A stretch of 41,958 bases of DNA from an uncultured Gammaproteobacteria bacterium (GTDB taxonomy: Bacteria; Pseudomonadota; Gammaproteobacteria; Pseudomonadales; Pseudohongiellaceae). Below, in pieces: positions 1 through 8,169 of the stretch. A model generated the notes under the pieces. It had not been told where the DNA came from. It ran no database searches and worked only from the letters and a program-made list of their open reading frames with translations. Position 1 is the first letter of the stretch; every line of letters begins with the position of its first letter. The stretch covers positions 1 to 41,958 of the forward strand of contig CAILUG010000021.1 of the NCBI GenBank assembly GCA_903837345.1. Reading direction: 5' to 3'. The position numbers and the translations under genes were made by a program.

Positions 1-73
1 CCTTGTAGCCTCTGTCAGTTACCTGTCTTACTGCTTCAATCTTGAAATCTTCGGGATAGCGTTTACCGCTCAT
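1..73 (-). CDS. IS3-family transposase OrfA, N-terminal fragment (runs off the window)
   Basis: The first 24 codons of a transposase OrfA read leftwards from an ATG at 73-71 and continue beyond base 1. The peptide starts MSGKRYPEDFKIEAVRQVTD, the hallmark opening of the helix-turn-helix OrfA (transposase_8 / HTH_Tnp_1) of IS3-family elements, which binds the terminal inverted repeats. An AAAGAGGTG ribosome-binding site lies about 10 bases upstream. In this family OrfA is normally joined to the DDE catalytic OrfB by programmed -1 frameshifting; that part lies outside. Whether the element is intact cannot be judged. Confidence 0.8.
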   Translation of the reverse strand, partial: MSGKRYPEDFKIEAVRQVTDRGYK

Positions 74-139
74 GGTCAGACACCTCTTTGATGCGTTAGT
101 GTAACGCTATCAAGTGTCTAGAATATCGGGGGCTTGCCA
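1..139 (-). mobile_element. IS3-family insertion sequence, left end only
   Basis: The terminal part of an insertion sequence lies at the window edge, and the rest is outside. It holds the start of an IS3-type orfA reading leftwards. The outer end, read on the minus strand from about 139, starts TGGCAAGCCCCCGATATTC, with the 5'-TG usual for IS3-family tips and a run of C typical of many of these inverted repeats. The exact boundary is inferred from where homology of the next gene to its family resumes (about 140). The other end, the target duplication and orfB cannot be seen. Confidence 0.75.
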
Positions 140-1334
140 CTATACTCTCTCCAAACAACTGATGAAGGACCATGAAGGCGAACCCGAGTTTGATTTTCTG
201 TATGGGCTCGCGGCACTGGAATCGGGCCGACCCAATGAGGCGGTGTTTGCACTGGAAAGGATTACCTATACCTATCCCGACCAGTTGCGGGTGAAACTGG
301 AACTGGCAAGGGCGTTCTACGAGATAAACAATTACCAGGCTTCCCGGGCTCTGTTCAACGAAGTGCTCGCAACCAACCCGACTGACAACGTCAAAGCCAA
401 CATCAAGGTTTTCCTTGACCTCATCACGGCAAAGGAAAACAACATCGATGGCAGTTTCAGCTTTTATGTCAGTACCGATTTCGGCTCGGATTCGAATATC
501 AACAGCGCCACCAAACTGGGTGTGATCCCGACTCCCATCGGTGATGTGCTGCTCAGCGCCAACGGCAAAAGCATTTCCGACAATTTCAACGATCTCGGCG
601 CTGGCGTCGTCTACAACAAGCCGTTCAGCAAAACCAGCGGCCTGACACTCACCGGCAATCTCACTCATCACAACAATTTTGCATCCAACGATTTTGACCT
701 CGACATTTATTCAGCAGATGCCACTTACGCGGATATCAACGGTGACACTCGCATGAGTTATGGTGTCAGAGGCCAGCGTGTGGATCTGGACAGCAACCAT
801 TTCCAGGACAGCACCGGTCTGACAGTGGCGATGCAACGCACGGCCGGTGATGGCTGGAGCCAGGGCCTGACAGGCGCCTACAGCCAGATACGCTATGACG
901 ATACACTCAACATGAATGCGAGCTTGCGTGATGTAAACCAGATGCTGGTATCAGGCGTGCTCGGCAAGACCATCGGGAAATTCAATCACACCGTCAGCAT
1001 CTATTACGGTGATGAACACGCCGTGAATGCTGTCGGCAGCAACAATGCACAGCAATTCTATGGTGTGGCATTTTCGGAACAGTATCAGCTCAACAGCACC
1101 AATGCTCCCTACTTCCGTGTCACACTGCACCACAGCGACAACAAGGACAAGGATCCCATCTTCAATATCGAGCGTTCCGACAAAACCTATTCCACTTCAC
1201 TGGGATGGATGTGGCTGATGAAACAGAATATCAATATTACCGCTGATCTGACCTATACCAACAATGGCAGCAACATCTCTTTGTATGAGTATGACCGCGT
1301 GAAATTCCAGACCGGGTTGCGCTACCAATTCTGA
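140..1334 (+). pseudogene. 5'-truncated Slam-like TPR/outer-membrane beta-barrel protein (DUF560 type), interrupted by the IS
   Basis: About 397 codons remain of a protein that starts with a TPR-like helical region (LMKDHEGEPEFDFLYGLAAL and the next 60 residues, with the pattern of gain and loss of paired helices). It then becomes a long series of alternating amphipathic strands ending in ...RYQF. A C-terminal Phe after paired strands is the sorting signal of outer-membrane barrels. This order matches surface lipoprotein assembly modifiers (Slam, DUF560), which move lipoproteins to the cell surface. The frame is open back to a stop at 102-104, but codons before 140 come from the IS end, so the native start, signal peptide and first part of the TPR domain are missing. 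A GTG at 114 or the ATG at 162 could start a cytoplasmic remnant. No Slam substrate lipoprotein is seen alongside. The family call is by domain order and strand pattern, not by a search. Confidence 0.65.
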
Positions 1335-1348
1335 CCTGGTGTTGCCGG

Positions 1349-1771
1349 TTACTTGTTTGATTGCTTGCCTTTGTCCTGCTGCCCTGCAAAATCCAGTGAT
1401 GCCGAATTGATGCAGTAACGCAAGCCGGTTGGCTGTGGCCCGTCCGGAAATACATGCCCCAGATGGGCATCACAATTCGAGCAGACCACTTCGACCCGCT
1501 GCATGCCGTGTGAAACGTCCATGTGCTCTTCCACATGCTCCGCACTGGCCGGGGAATGGAAGCTTGGCCAGCCACAGCCTGAATCAAATTTGTCGCCGGC
1601 ATCAAACAGTACTGCTCCGCAACATTTGCAGGTGTAAGTGCCGTTCTTGCCGGTGGTTTGCCAGTAAGCACCTGTGAAGGCCCGTTCCGTGCCTTTCTGG
1701 CGGGTAATCCGGTATTCCTCGGGCGTCAATTGTTGCCGCCATTGCTGGTCTGTTTTGATGATCTTGCCCAT
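1349..1771 (-). CDS. msrB: Peptide-methionine (R)-S-oxide reductase MsrB
   Basis: A 140-aa enzyme that reduces methionine-R-sulfoxide in oxidised proteins, using thioredoxin. All family marks are visible: two zinc CxxC pairs (C48/C51 and C97/C100), the GCGWPSF segment with the likely resolving Cys66, and the catalytic Cys120 in RYCINSASL. The HVFPDGP segment is also present. The ATG at 1771 is chosen over longer in-frame starts because AAGGAGCC lies just upstream and the protein then begins at the usual family position. It is convergent with the truncated barrel gene and divergent from alaA, so it is probably transcribed alone. It is a cytoplasmic form, with no signal peptide. Confidence 0.96.
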   Translation of the reverse strand: MGKIIKTDQQWRQQLTPEEYRITRQKGTERAFTGAYWQTTGKNGTYTCKCCGAVLFDAGDKFDSGCGWPSFHSPASAEHVEEHMDVSHGMQRVEVVCSNCDAHLGHVFPDGPQPTGLRYCINSASLDFAGQQDKGKQSNK

Positions 1772-1876
1772 GTTGGCTCCTTGAAGCTGTTCAGATGCTG
1801 GAGAGGAAGCTGGTGCACCGGTTACAATGGAAAGATCAGGCATGAAAACCAGTTCCAGTCACCACAGGTTGCTTCC

Positions 1877-3094
1877 ATGAGCAGTATCAAACAATCCGAA
1901 AAACTTCGCCACGTCTGCTACGAGATTCGCGGGCCGGCCTTGCAACAGGCCAAACGGCTGGAAGAGGAAGGCTACAAAATCCTCAAGCTGAACATTGGCA
2001 ACCCCGGCGCATTCGGCTTCGATGCACCTGAAGAAATCCTGCGCGATGTGATACTCAAATTGCCGGAGTCGCAGGCCTATTCGGATTCAAAAGGCCTGTT
2101 CAATGCCCGCAAGGCGGTGATGCACGAAACCCAGCGCCTCAACATCAAGGGCGTAACCATCAATGACATTTACCTTGGCAACGGGGTCAGCGAATTGATC
2201 GTGCTGGCAATGCAGGCGTTGCTGAATTCCGGCGACGAAGTATTGGTGCCGGCTCCCGATTACCCGCTGTGGACAGCTGCTGTCACTCTCAGCGGCGGCA
2301 CTCCCGTGCATTACAGTTGCGATGAGCAAGCCGATTGGTTCCCTGACATAGACGACATCAAACGCAAGATCTCGCCCAACACCAAAGGCATCGTCGTCAT
2401 CAATCCCAACAATCCTACCGGTGCCGTCTACAGCGAAGCACTGCTGTTGCAAATTGTGGAAGTGGCGCGCCAGCACAACCTGGTCATCTACGCCGATGAA
2501 ATCTACGACAAGATTCTTTATGACGGTGCCACCCATGTGCCCATGGCGCGCCTGGCTGAGGACATACTGATCGTCAGCTTCAACGGCTTGTCGAAAAACT
2601 ACCGTCTGGCCGGCTTTCGCGCCGGCTGGATGATACTCAGTGGCGCCCGCCACAAGGCCAGGGATTACATCGAAGGAGTGGAGATCCTCTCCAACATGCG
2701 CCTGTGCGCGAATGTGCCGGGACAGCAGGCCATCCAGACTGCACTGGGTGGCTATCAGAGTATCAATGAACTCATTGTCCCCGGCGGCAGACTGCGTGAC
2801 CAGCGTGACCTTGCCTGGGAAATGCTCACTGCAATACCGGGCGTAACTTGTGTGAAGCCCAAAGGCGCCATCTACCTGTTCCCGAAACTGGATCCGAAAG
2901 TGCATCCCATCAAGAGCGACGACAAGTTCGTGCTGGATTTCCTGCTGGAGGAAAAAGTACTGCTGGTGAAGGGCAGCGGCTTCAACATCTCGGACACCCA
3001 GCATTTCCGGGTAGTGTTTCTGCCCCACAAGGAAGTGCTGGCCGATGCGATCACACGTCTGGGCCGCTTCCTCGGCTCTTATCATCAGGATTGA
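1877..3094 (+). CDS. alaA: Glutamate-pyruvate (alanine) aminotransferase AlaA
   Basis: A 405-aa class I PLP aminotransferase, the same length as E. coli AlaA (YfbQ), which makes alanine from pyruvate and glutamate. Visible marks are the NPNNPTG loop (176-182), the cofactor Asp in YADEIYD (D207), and the Schiff-base lysine K240 in SFNGLSKNYR, followed by the phosphate-binding GFRAGW. The ATG at 1877 gives a start at the family position; a much longer open frame upstream has no homologous content. The 3' end overlaps the end of the convergent pdxB by 10 bp. It is divergent from msrB across about 105 bp. A TACAAT at 1823-1828 is a possible -10 box but has no good -35. Confidence 0.95.
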   Translation: MSSIKQSEKLRHVCYEIRGPALQQAKRLEEEGYKILKLNIGNPGAFGFDAPEEILRDVILKLPESQAYSDSKGLFNARKAVMHETQRLNIKGVTINDIYLGNGVSELIVLAMQALLNSGDEVLVPAPDYPLWTAAVTLSGGTPVHYSCDEQADWFPDIDDIKRKISPNTKGIVVINPNNPTGAVYSEALLLQIVEVARQHNLVIYADEIYDKILYDGATHVPMARLAEDILIVSFNGLSKNYRLAGFRAGWMILSGARHKARDYIEGVEILSNMRLCANVPGQQAIQTALGGYQSINELIVPGGRLRDQRDLAWEMLTAIPGVTCVKPKGAIYLFPKLDPKVHPIKSDDKFVLDFLLEEKVLLVKGSGFNISDTQHFRVVFLPHKEVLADAITRLGRFLGSYHQD

Positions 3095-4224
3095 GCGGAC
3101 AACCGGAATCCCAGGATGCCTGCAGCTTTCCGGGTTGATGGATGCAACCCGGAACTTTCGACCCGGAAATGGCTGAACTCGTGGCGGCCGGGATAATGTT
3201 TGCGCAACAGGTCAAAGTCTGCAGCTGGCGCAGCGCTTTTCAACAGCGCTTGCATCGCCTGATGGTCTTTGCGCACATCGTATGCAGCCAGAATCAGACT
3301 ATTCAACTGTGCTGCCGGCTCACACCCCAAGGGCGCAGGCAACACAAGTTGCTGTGTGGTTTCCGGCGTGGGCTTTGCCACTGCAAATCCGAAATGCCGG
3401 CAGAAGTCGTGCAGAATCATGCGGGTTCCCGCCTCTTTGCCTTGCTGGCTGTAACCGGCGATATGCGGAGTGCCCAATACTATGCGCTGCAGCAATTCCG
3501 GATCGACATCCGGCTCATGCTCCCAGGTATCAAGTACTACCCGTTGTGCGGGCTTTTGTCGTAACCATTGCAACAAGCTGGCGTTGTCGACGTTGGCACC
3601 ACGGGCAGCATTGATCAACAACGAGTCTGCAGGAATACCTGCCAGTTCCGGCCCGGCCAGCAGATGGAAGGTAGGTGCTGCACCGTCACGCGTAAGTGGA
3701 ACATGCAAGGTGATAACCGGCTGCTTCAGCACTTCCTGCAACGAAGCGAAATGACTGGCGAGTCTGTGCTGCCCTGACAGCAGCGGATCATGAATCCTGA
3801 CCTGCATCCCCAACTGCAATAACCGTTCCGCCAGGGCACTGCCAATCTGCCCACAGCCGATGATGCCAACGGATTGTTGTTGCCAGTTGGCACCGGCAAT
3901 TGGCTCAAGCGCAGCCAGTACCGAAAAGATGTAATCCACCACCGAAATGCTGTTGCAACCCTGGGCCCACGACAGCTTGATATCCTGCGCTGCCAGCGAT
4001 GCAACATCGACATGATCCAGCCCGCTGGTGGCAGTCGCCACAAACCGGCAGCGTGAATGCTCAAACAATTGCGCAGATACCCGGGTAACCGAGCGTACCA
4101 GCAACGCATCAACGTCGCGCAGCATCCCGGCATTGATGCTGCGACCCGGCACAGCAAGTACCTCTCCGTAGGGCGAAAACAGTTCACGTACCCGGGTCAG
4201 GTTTTCATCAGCAAGAATGCGCAT
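3085..4224 (-). CDS. pdxB: Erythronate-4-phosphate dehydrogenase PdxB
   Basis: A 379-aa D-2-hydroxyacid dehydrogenase family enzyme that oxidises 4-phosphoerythronate, the second step of the DXP-dependent pyridoxal phosphate pathway. Evidence is an N-terminal MRILADENL typical of PdxB, the NAD-binding GIIGCGQIG (120-128), the substrate Arg in INAARGANVD, the catalytic Glu in TWEHEPDVD and the His in GTPHIAGYS. The C-terminal dimerisation domain specific to PdxB is present, which separates it from SerA or GhrB. It is the last gene of the ttcA-yheU-tusA-pdxB run, 17 bp after tusA, and its tail overlaps the end of alaA, itself a PLP enzyme. Confidence 0.95.
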   Translation of the reverse strand: MRILADENLTRVRELFSPYGEVLAVPGRSINAGMLRDVDALLVRSVTRVSAQLFEHSRCRFVATATSGLDHVDVASLAAQDIKLSWAQGCNSISVVDYIFSVLAALEPIAGANWQQQSVGIIGCGQIGSALAERLLQLGMQVRIHDPLLSGQHRLASHFASLQEVLKQPVITLHVPLTRDGAAPTFHLLAGPELAGIPADSLLINAARGANVDNASLLQWLRQKPAQRVVLDTWEHEPDVDPELLQRIVLGTPHIAGYSQQGKEAGTRMILHDFCRHFGFAVAKPTPETTQQLVLPAPLGCEPAAQLNSLILAAYDVRKDHQAMQALLKSAAPAADFDLLRKHYPGRHEFSHFRVESSGLHPSTRKAAGILGFRLSAQS

Positions 4225-4241
4225 GGCGGTGTTGGAGCAAC

Positions 4242-4493
4242 TCAGGAAATTTTTTTGCGGATACGATAGCGATAGATGCTGCCGTCGCTGTCAGTGCTGA
4301 GCAGTTCATGGCCCAGGAAATGGCAAAACTTGGGGATGTCGCGGCCGGTGGACGGATCGGTGGCCAGCACCAGTACTTCGGTTCCGGGAGCAATCTCCCG
4401 GAACTTCTTGTGCAGCATCATCACCGGCTCCGGGCAGAACAATCCGCACGCATCCAGAGTCACCGCATTTTCAGTTGCAGATTCAGTTGTCAC
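4242..4493 (-). CDS. tusA: Sulfur carrier protein TusA
   Basis: An 83-aa SirA/TusA-fold sulfur carrier. The acceptor cysteine C20 sits in [10 protein letters not shown], the family CPxP motif. In E. coli, TusA passes persulfide sulfur from IscS to the TusBCD/TusE relay for 2-thiouridine in tRNA, and also feeds molybdopterin synthesis. It starts at GTG (4493), whose first bases overlap the TGA of yheU (GTGA), with CGGGAA upstream, so the two are translationally coupled. A role next to the tRNA 2-thiocytidine enzyme TtcA fits sulfur traffic, though TtcA does not need TusA in E. coli. Confidence 0.93.
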   Translation of the reverse strand: MTTESATENAVTLDACGLFCPEPVMMLHKKFREIAPGTEVLVLATDPSTGRDIPKFCHFLGHELLSTDSDGSIYRYRIRKKIS

Positions 4494-4729
4494 AACGTTC
4501 CCGATACCGGCCGGGTGGATAAACTGTCACGCTGCCGGATATGGCAGGTTTCTGATTCGCTGTCATAGACAATGACGGCTTTCCCCTGCTCCAGTTGTCG
4601 CATGACATGCCGTACCTTGTCCTGCAGGCTGAATATTTGTGAACCATAATCAGTGCCTTCACGCGTCACAAACTCTTCCACCAGATTACGCAAGGTATCG
4701 GGTGCAAGTGCAGTGTACGGAATTTCCAT
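4490..4729 (-). CDS. yheU: YheU-family protein (UPF0270), function unknown
   Basis: A 79-aa small protein recognised by [20 protein letters not shown] and the VTREGTDYG segment, both conserved in YheU (UPF0270). No enzymatic motif, membrane segment or signal peptide is visible. The family has a known fold but no established function. It starts 5 bp after the ttcA stop and overlaps the tusA start by 4 bases, so it sits inside a tightly packed sulfur/PLP operon. That placement suggests, but does not show, a link to tRNA thiolation. Confidence 0.88.
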   Translation of the reverse strand: MEIPYTALAPDTLRNLVEEFVTREGTDYGSQIFSLQDKVRHVMRQLEQGKAVIVYDSESETCHIRQRDSLSTRPVSGTL

Positions 4730-4734
4730 TGCCG

Positions 4735-5628
4735 TTATTCCAGCTCCAGCACGTCAATTCGCTGAAACTGGCCCTGCTCCAAAACCTTGTTTACCCGCCT
4801 GCTTTCCAGATTGCGGAAATCAAACAATTGCGTGTCACCCAGCTGGGAAGGCGCCACATTGAGCAGGCTTTTGAACAATACATCCAGCCGACCAGGATGC
4901 TTGCGCTCCCATTCGTTAAGCATGTTCTTGATTTCCTTGCGTTGCATGTTTTCCTGGGTGCCGCACAAATTGCAGGGAATGATCGGGAACTGTTTCAACG
5001 CGGCATAACGGGCAATGTCATTTTCCTTGCAATAGGCCATGGGGCGTATCACCACATGCCGCCCGTCATCACTGAGCAGTTTGGGCGGCATCGACTTGAG
5101 TTTGCCGCCGAAAAACATGTTGAGAAACAGGGTTTCCATCAGGTCATGCCGATGATGACCGAGTGCAATCTTGGTGGCTCCGATGCTTTCCGCATAACTG
5201 TAGAGATTGCCGCGCCGCAGGCGTGAGCACAGTCCGCAAAACGTTTTGCCTGGTTCAGTCTTGTCGACCACGATGGAATAGGTGTCCTGTTCGATCACAT
5301 GGTAATCAACGCCTATCGAAGCCAGATAGGCAGGCAGCACGTGTTCCGGGAAGCCCGGCTGTTTCTGGTCGAGATTGACGGCCTTGATCCTGAAATCGAT
5401 CGGCGCATGTTTCTGCAGGTTCAGCAGGATATCCAGCATCGTGTAGGAATCCTTGCCACCCGACATGCATACCATCACGAAATCGCCGTCCTGGATCATG
5501 TTGTAGTCGGCAATGGCCCGCCCAACCTCGGCCCGCAGCGTTTTCTGCAAACGATTCAGATTGAAATCGGCTTTACGGGCATCCTTGGCAGGAGCAGTGC
5601 GGGAATCAACAAATGTTGCGGCTGTCAT
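4735..5628 (-). CDS. ttcA: tRNA 2-thiocytidine biosynthesis protein TtcA
   Basis: A 297-aa PP-loop ATP pyrophosphatase with an Fe-S cluster that thiolates cytidine 32 of certain tRNAs. Visible marks are the PP-loop SGGKDS (56-61), the [10 protein letters not shown] motif (C131, C134) and the second cluster motif CNLCGTQ (C219, C222). The ATG at 5628 is preferred over a 50-codon longer frame that has no family resemblance and would overlap the divergent deacetylase gene. The ribosome-binding site before it is weak. It is the first gene of ttcA-yheU-tusA-pdxB and divergent from the deacetylase, sharing an 80-bp promoter region. Confidence 0.95.
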   Translation of the reverse strand: MTAATFVDSRTAPAKDARKADFNLNRLQKTLRAEVGRAIADYNMIQDGDFVMVCMSGGKDSYTMLDILLNLQKHAPIDFRIKAVNLDQKQPGFPEHVLPAYLASIGVDYHVIEQDTYSIVVDKTEPGKTFCGLCSRLRRGNLYSYAESIGATKIALGHHRHDLMETLFLNMFFGGKLKSMPPKLLSDDGRHVVIRPMAYCKENDIARYAALKQFPIIPCNLCGTQENMQRKEIKNMLNEWERKHPGRLDVLFKSLLNVAPSQLGDTQLFDFRNLESRRVNKVLEQGQFQRIDVLELE

Positions 5629-5663
5629 GGGGATAGGCAGGATAATGCATGGGTGGTCCGGAA

Positions 5664-5681
5664 CCGCCAGTATAATGGCGG
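5664..5681. promoter_or_regulatory. Dyad CCGCCA-N6-TGGCGG enclosing a -10 box, between ttcA and the deacetylase
   Basis: A perfect 6-bp inverted repeat brackets the consensus -10 hexamer TATAAT (5671-5676, plus strand), placed 33 bp before the deacetylase ATG. On the minus strand the same spot reads TATACT (from 5674), a good -10 for ttcA. Neither direction shows a convincing -35. A dyad on top of back-to-back -10 boxes is where a repressor would block both promoters. The sequence pattern is seen; the regulator and function are inferred. Confidence 0.45.
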
Positions 5682-5708
5682 GCTTGTGCAATTGCCATTT
5701 GAAGGCCC

Positions 5709-6764
5709 ATGTCGCGTCTGCTTCGTACTTTGCTGTTATCCGCAATATTGCCGTGGTTGTTGCCGGCTCCAGAGTCAATGGCCCAGGACAGCCAGGCAGT
5801 CGTCCTGCAATATCATCACATCAGCAGCAGCACACCCCGTTCCACCAGTGTGACAGCAGATGAATTCCGCCAGCACATGGAATTCCTGCGCGACAACAAG
5901 TTCACGGTGTTGCCGTTGCCCGACATTATCAAAGCCCTCAAGCAAGGCACACCTTTGCCAGACAAGACTGCTGCCATCACATTCGATGATGCTTACATCT
6001 CGGTCTACACAGCTGCTTTCCCGTTGCTGCGCGACTTGCACTGGCCCTTTACGGTATTTGTTCCTTCAGGCCTGGTTGGCAGCAATCCCAAACTCTATAC
6101 AAGCTGGGCACAGTTGCGGGAGATGGGCGAGGCCGGTGCCACCCTCGCCAATCACAGCGTCACCCACCCTTATCTGCTGGAACGCAAACCAGACGAGGAC
6201 CAGGCGCAGTGGTTGCAGCGTATCGAGCACGAAATTACCGATGCCGAACAAAAGATCCTGCAGGAAACCGGCCAGAGCCACAGAATTCACGCCTACCCCT
6301 ATGGTGAGTACAGTCAGCAGATCGAGCAGATGCTGGCGCGGCTTGGCTATATCGGCATGGGCCAGCAATCAGGCCCGATCAATGCCGCATCCGACTTCGA
6401 GGCCTTGCCCCGCTTCCCGTTTTCAGGAGTCTATACACCGATTCGTACCTTTGCGCCCAAAATGCTCAGCCTGGCTTTCAATGTCAGCATTGTTGAGCCC
6501 ACCGATCCGGTCACTTCCTCGAAGCAACCAAGTGTAGTGCTGGCATTCAACGGTAATTACCGGTTCGACGCCCTCGCCTGCTTCGTCAATGACCATCCGA
6601 TGCAAGTGTCGGTGGTCGATGCTGCGAAACAGCAATATCGGGTGGTGAGCCTTGCCGGGAATGGCGGCAGACGGTTCCGTTACAACTGCACAGCACCGGG
6701 CCGCAACGGACGTTACTACTGGTTCACAGTACCATGGGTCAATCCGGCCTTGCCGGACGGTTGA
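5709..6764 (+). CDS. Exported polysaccharide deacetylase (NodB homology domain)
   Basis: A 351-aa protein with a hydrophobic leader ending near residue 25 (signal peptide, cut about SMA-QD). A NodB-type carbohydrate esterase 4 domain follows. Motif 1 is TFDDAY (91-96), with the catalytic base and metal Asp. Motif 2 is NHSVTHP (H149, H153), the metal His pair. Motif 3 is YPYGEYS. These enzymes remove acetyl groups from N-acetylglucosamine polymers such as exopolysaccharide or peptidoglycan. The last 110 residues look like a separate beta-rich domain of unknown role. The nearby convergent gene is also a cell-wall glycan enzyme, and the two stop codons abut exactly (6764/6765). Whether the substrate is PNAG-like polymer or peptidoglycan cannot be read from the sequence. 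GAAGG before the ATG supports the start. Confidence 0.88.
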   Translation: MSRLLRTLLLSAILPWLLPAPESMAQDSQAVVLQYHHISSSTPRSTSVTADEFRQHMEFLRDNKFTVLPLPDIIKALKQGTPLPDKTAAITFDDAYISVYTAAFPLLRDLHWPFTVFVPSGLVGSNPKLYTSWAQLREMGEAGATLANHSVTHPYLLERKPDEDQAQWLQRIEHEITDAEQKILQETGQSHRIHAYPYGEYSQQIEQMLARLGYIGMGQQSGPINAASDFEALPRFPFSGVYTPIRTFAPKMLSLAFNVSIVEPTDPVTSSKQPSVVLAFNGNYRFDALACFVNDHPMQVSVVDAAKQQYRVVSLAGNGGRRFRYNCTAPGRNGRYYWFTVPWVNPALPDG

Positions 6765-7613
6765 TCAGGGGAACAAGGTCTTGTCACGCGCCAGCAGGTT
6801 GTTTTTGTAGATCACCGACTGCAGGTCATGGATGTATTCCTTGCCCCGTTCCGAATATTTGCCCAGCCCCTCGGTCAACGAAATGCCATCAATGGGTTTT
6901 GAATCCTGCCGGAGTTCCTGCCGGATGATCCGCAAGTCCTGGTAGCCGGGGAAAGTATTGAGGTTGCGGAAATAGGCGTTCACGGCTTCTTCCACACTCA
7001 TGAAGCTTTTGACTTCATGACTGGCGAACGCCCGCCGGTTGCCAGGCACCAGGCCACAGCCTTCGGTATAGCACCATTGGCCAAAAAAGTTATAACCCTC
7101 CTGGGCAAAGCGGGATGTGCCCCAGCCGGATTCATTGGCGGCCTGCGCCAGCACCAGCGATGGCGGCAGCACGTCTACCCGGTGCATCAAACGGTCAAGA
7201 AAGCCGATCTCATGCAGGTCGTCTGTCTTTATCTGGTATTTCCGGGCCAGATCCCAGACAAACACATTGTCATCATGCCCCAGCCCGACCCCCACCTTGA
7301 TCCTGGCCAATATCAGCTGCAATCGCAGGCGCTGGATGCGTACTTCAGCATTTTTGGCATCTATGTATGGTTGCAGGAAATCGAAGAAAGCCTGCTTCTT
7401 GAGCTCAATGTCCTGGATGGCAGCGAAATCAGGCAATACCACCGCCGAAGGCTCCGGGATGTGGTAGTCGGAAAGCGGGTTCGGAATGAAGGTCGGCTTC
7501 AGGGCCTGCGAAGGCAGAGGCGCTTGCAGATAATATGCCCCGGCTGCCATCGCAACGGTCAGCAAGCTGTGCACCAGGATGGCAAGTCGTTGTTTGGGCT
7601 TGGTCGACATCAT
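6765..7613 (-). CDS. bax: Bax-like endo-beta-N-acetylglucosaminidase domain protein
   Basis: About 282 aa, close to E. coli Bax (274 aa). It has one N-terminal hydrophobic segment (signal or anchor). The C-terminal glucosaminidase (GH73-like) domain carries the catalytic Glu in QAANESGWGTSRFA, followed by the NFFGQWCYTEGCG stretch that is characteristic of Bax proteins. It probably cleaves peptidoglycan glycan chains in the periplasm. Start is uncertain: ATG at 7613 or 7610, or TTG at 7619, with no strong ribosome-binding site. It is convergent with the deacetylase with no intergenic base, so read-through transcripts would be mutually antisense. Confidence 0.85.
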   Translation of the reverse strand: MMSTKPKQRLAILVHSLLTVAMAAGAYYLQAPLPSQALKPTFIPNPLSDYHIPEPSAVVLPDFAAIQDIELKKQAFFDFLQPYIDAKNAEVRIQRLRLQLILARIKVGVGLGHDDNVFVWDLARKYQIKTDDLHEIGFLDRLMHRVDVLPPSLVLAQAANESGWGTSRFAQEGYNFFGQWCYTEGCGLVPGNRRAFASHEVKSFMSVEEAVNAYFRNLNTFPGYQDLRIIRQELRQDSKPIDGISLTEGLGKYSERGKEYIHDLQSVIYKNNLLARDKTLFP

Positions 7614-7741
7614 GGGCAAGCGAAATTACCGTTTGGTTGAATAAGAGGCCTTGCAGTGAGCTGGGAAAACTTGCTGGCAATGATAACACAGCCAAAGTTG
7701 CGACAAGACGGGAGATGCCTGAAACATTCTTAATGTTGTTT

Positions 7742-7764
7742 ATTAGATATATTTTATATCTAAT
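7742..7764. repeat. AT-only hairpin after bolA
   Basis: A perfect 10-bp inverted repeat ATTAGATATA / TATATCTAAT with a TTT loop sits 9 bp beyond the bolA stop, inside a stretch of about 65 bp (7728-7795) that is almost entirely A and T. This contrasts with the GC-rich surroundings. It could end the bolA transcript or be a protein-bound AT patch, but it lacks the GC stem of a standard intrinsic terminator. Confidence 0.4.
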
Positions 7765-7772
7765 TGATATAT

Positions 7773-8072
7773 TTAATTTTTACTTGAGCATAAGGGTGAA
7801 TCAGGAACTGAGGAATGCTTCCATTCCTCCGGGGTATAGAGATGCAGGGCCAGCGCATGCACCGGGCCGTTCAGCTCTGTATCCAGCAGTTTGTATAGTG
7901 CTTGATGCCGCTTCACCTTGCTCATGCCCTGAAAGTGCTCGGCAACTACCACCAGTTTGAAATGCGAGTCAGTCCGCGGCCCCGAGTGCATGTGACTTTC
8001 GTTTTCCAGTGCGAGCACAGTGGGGTTGAGGGCCTGCTGTACTTTGTGGGCAATACTGTCTGCAACTGTCAT
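7773..8072 (-). CDS. bolA: BolA family protein
   Basis: A 99-aa cytoplasmic protein with the BolA fold marks: ENESHMHSGP (23-32), DSHFKLVVV and the invariant VHALALHLYT (71-80). BolA proteins bind monothiol glutaredoxins and Fe-S clusters and act in stress-linked morphology and transcription. The match is to BolA rather than IbaG because of the length and the ALALH.YT.EEW ending. AGGAACG precedes the ATG at 8072. It is divergent from ylqF. The last ten residues and the stop lie in the AT-rich patch, so the C-terminus is lineage-specific. Confidence 0.92.
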   Translation of the reverse strand: MTVADSIAHKVQQALNPTVLALENESHMHSGPRTDSHFKLVVVAEHFQGMSKVKRHQALYKLLDTELNGPVHALALHLYTPEEWKHSSVPDSPLCSSKN

Positions 8073-8169
8073 GGTGGTGCGTTCCTGGGGCCTGTAACAA
8101 CGGATAACTCTAAGGGATATTGGGGTTAGCGACTAAAATAGCAACTCTGCACGATTCCAAGGAGTAGTC

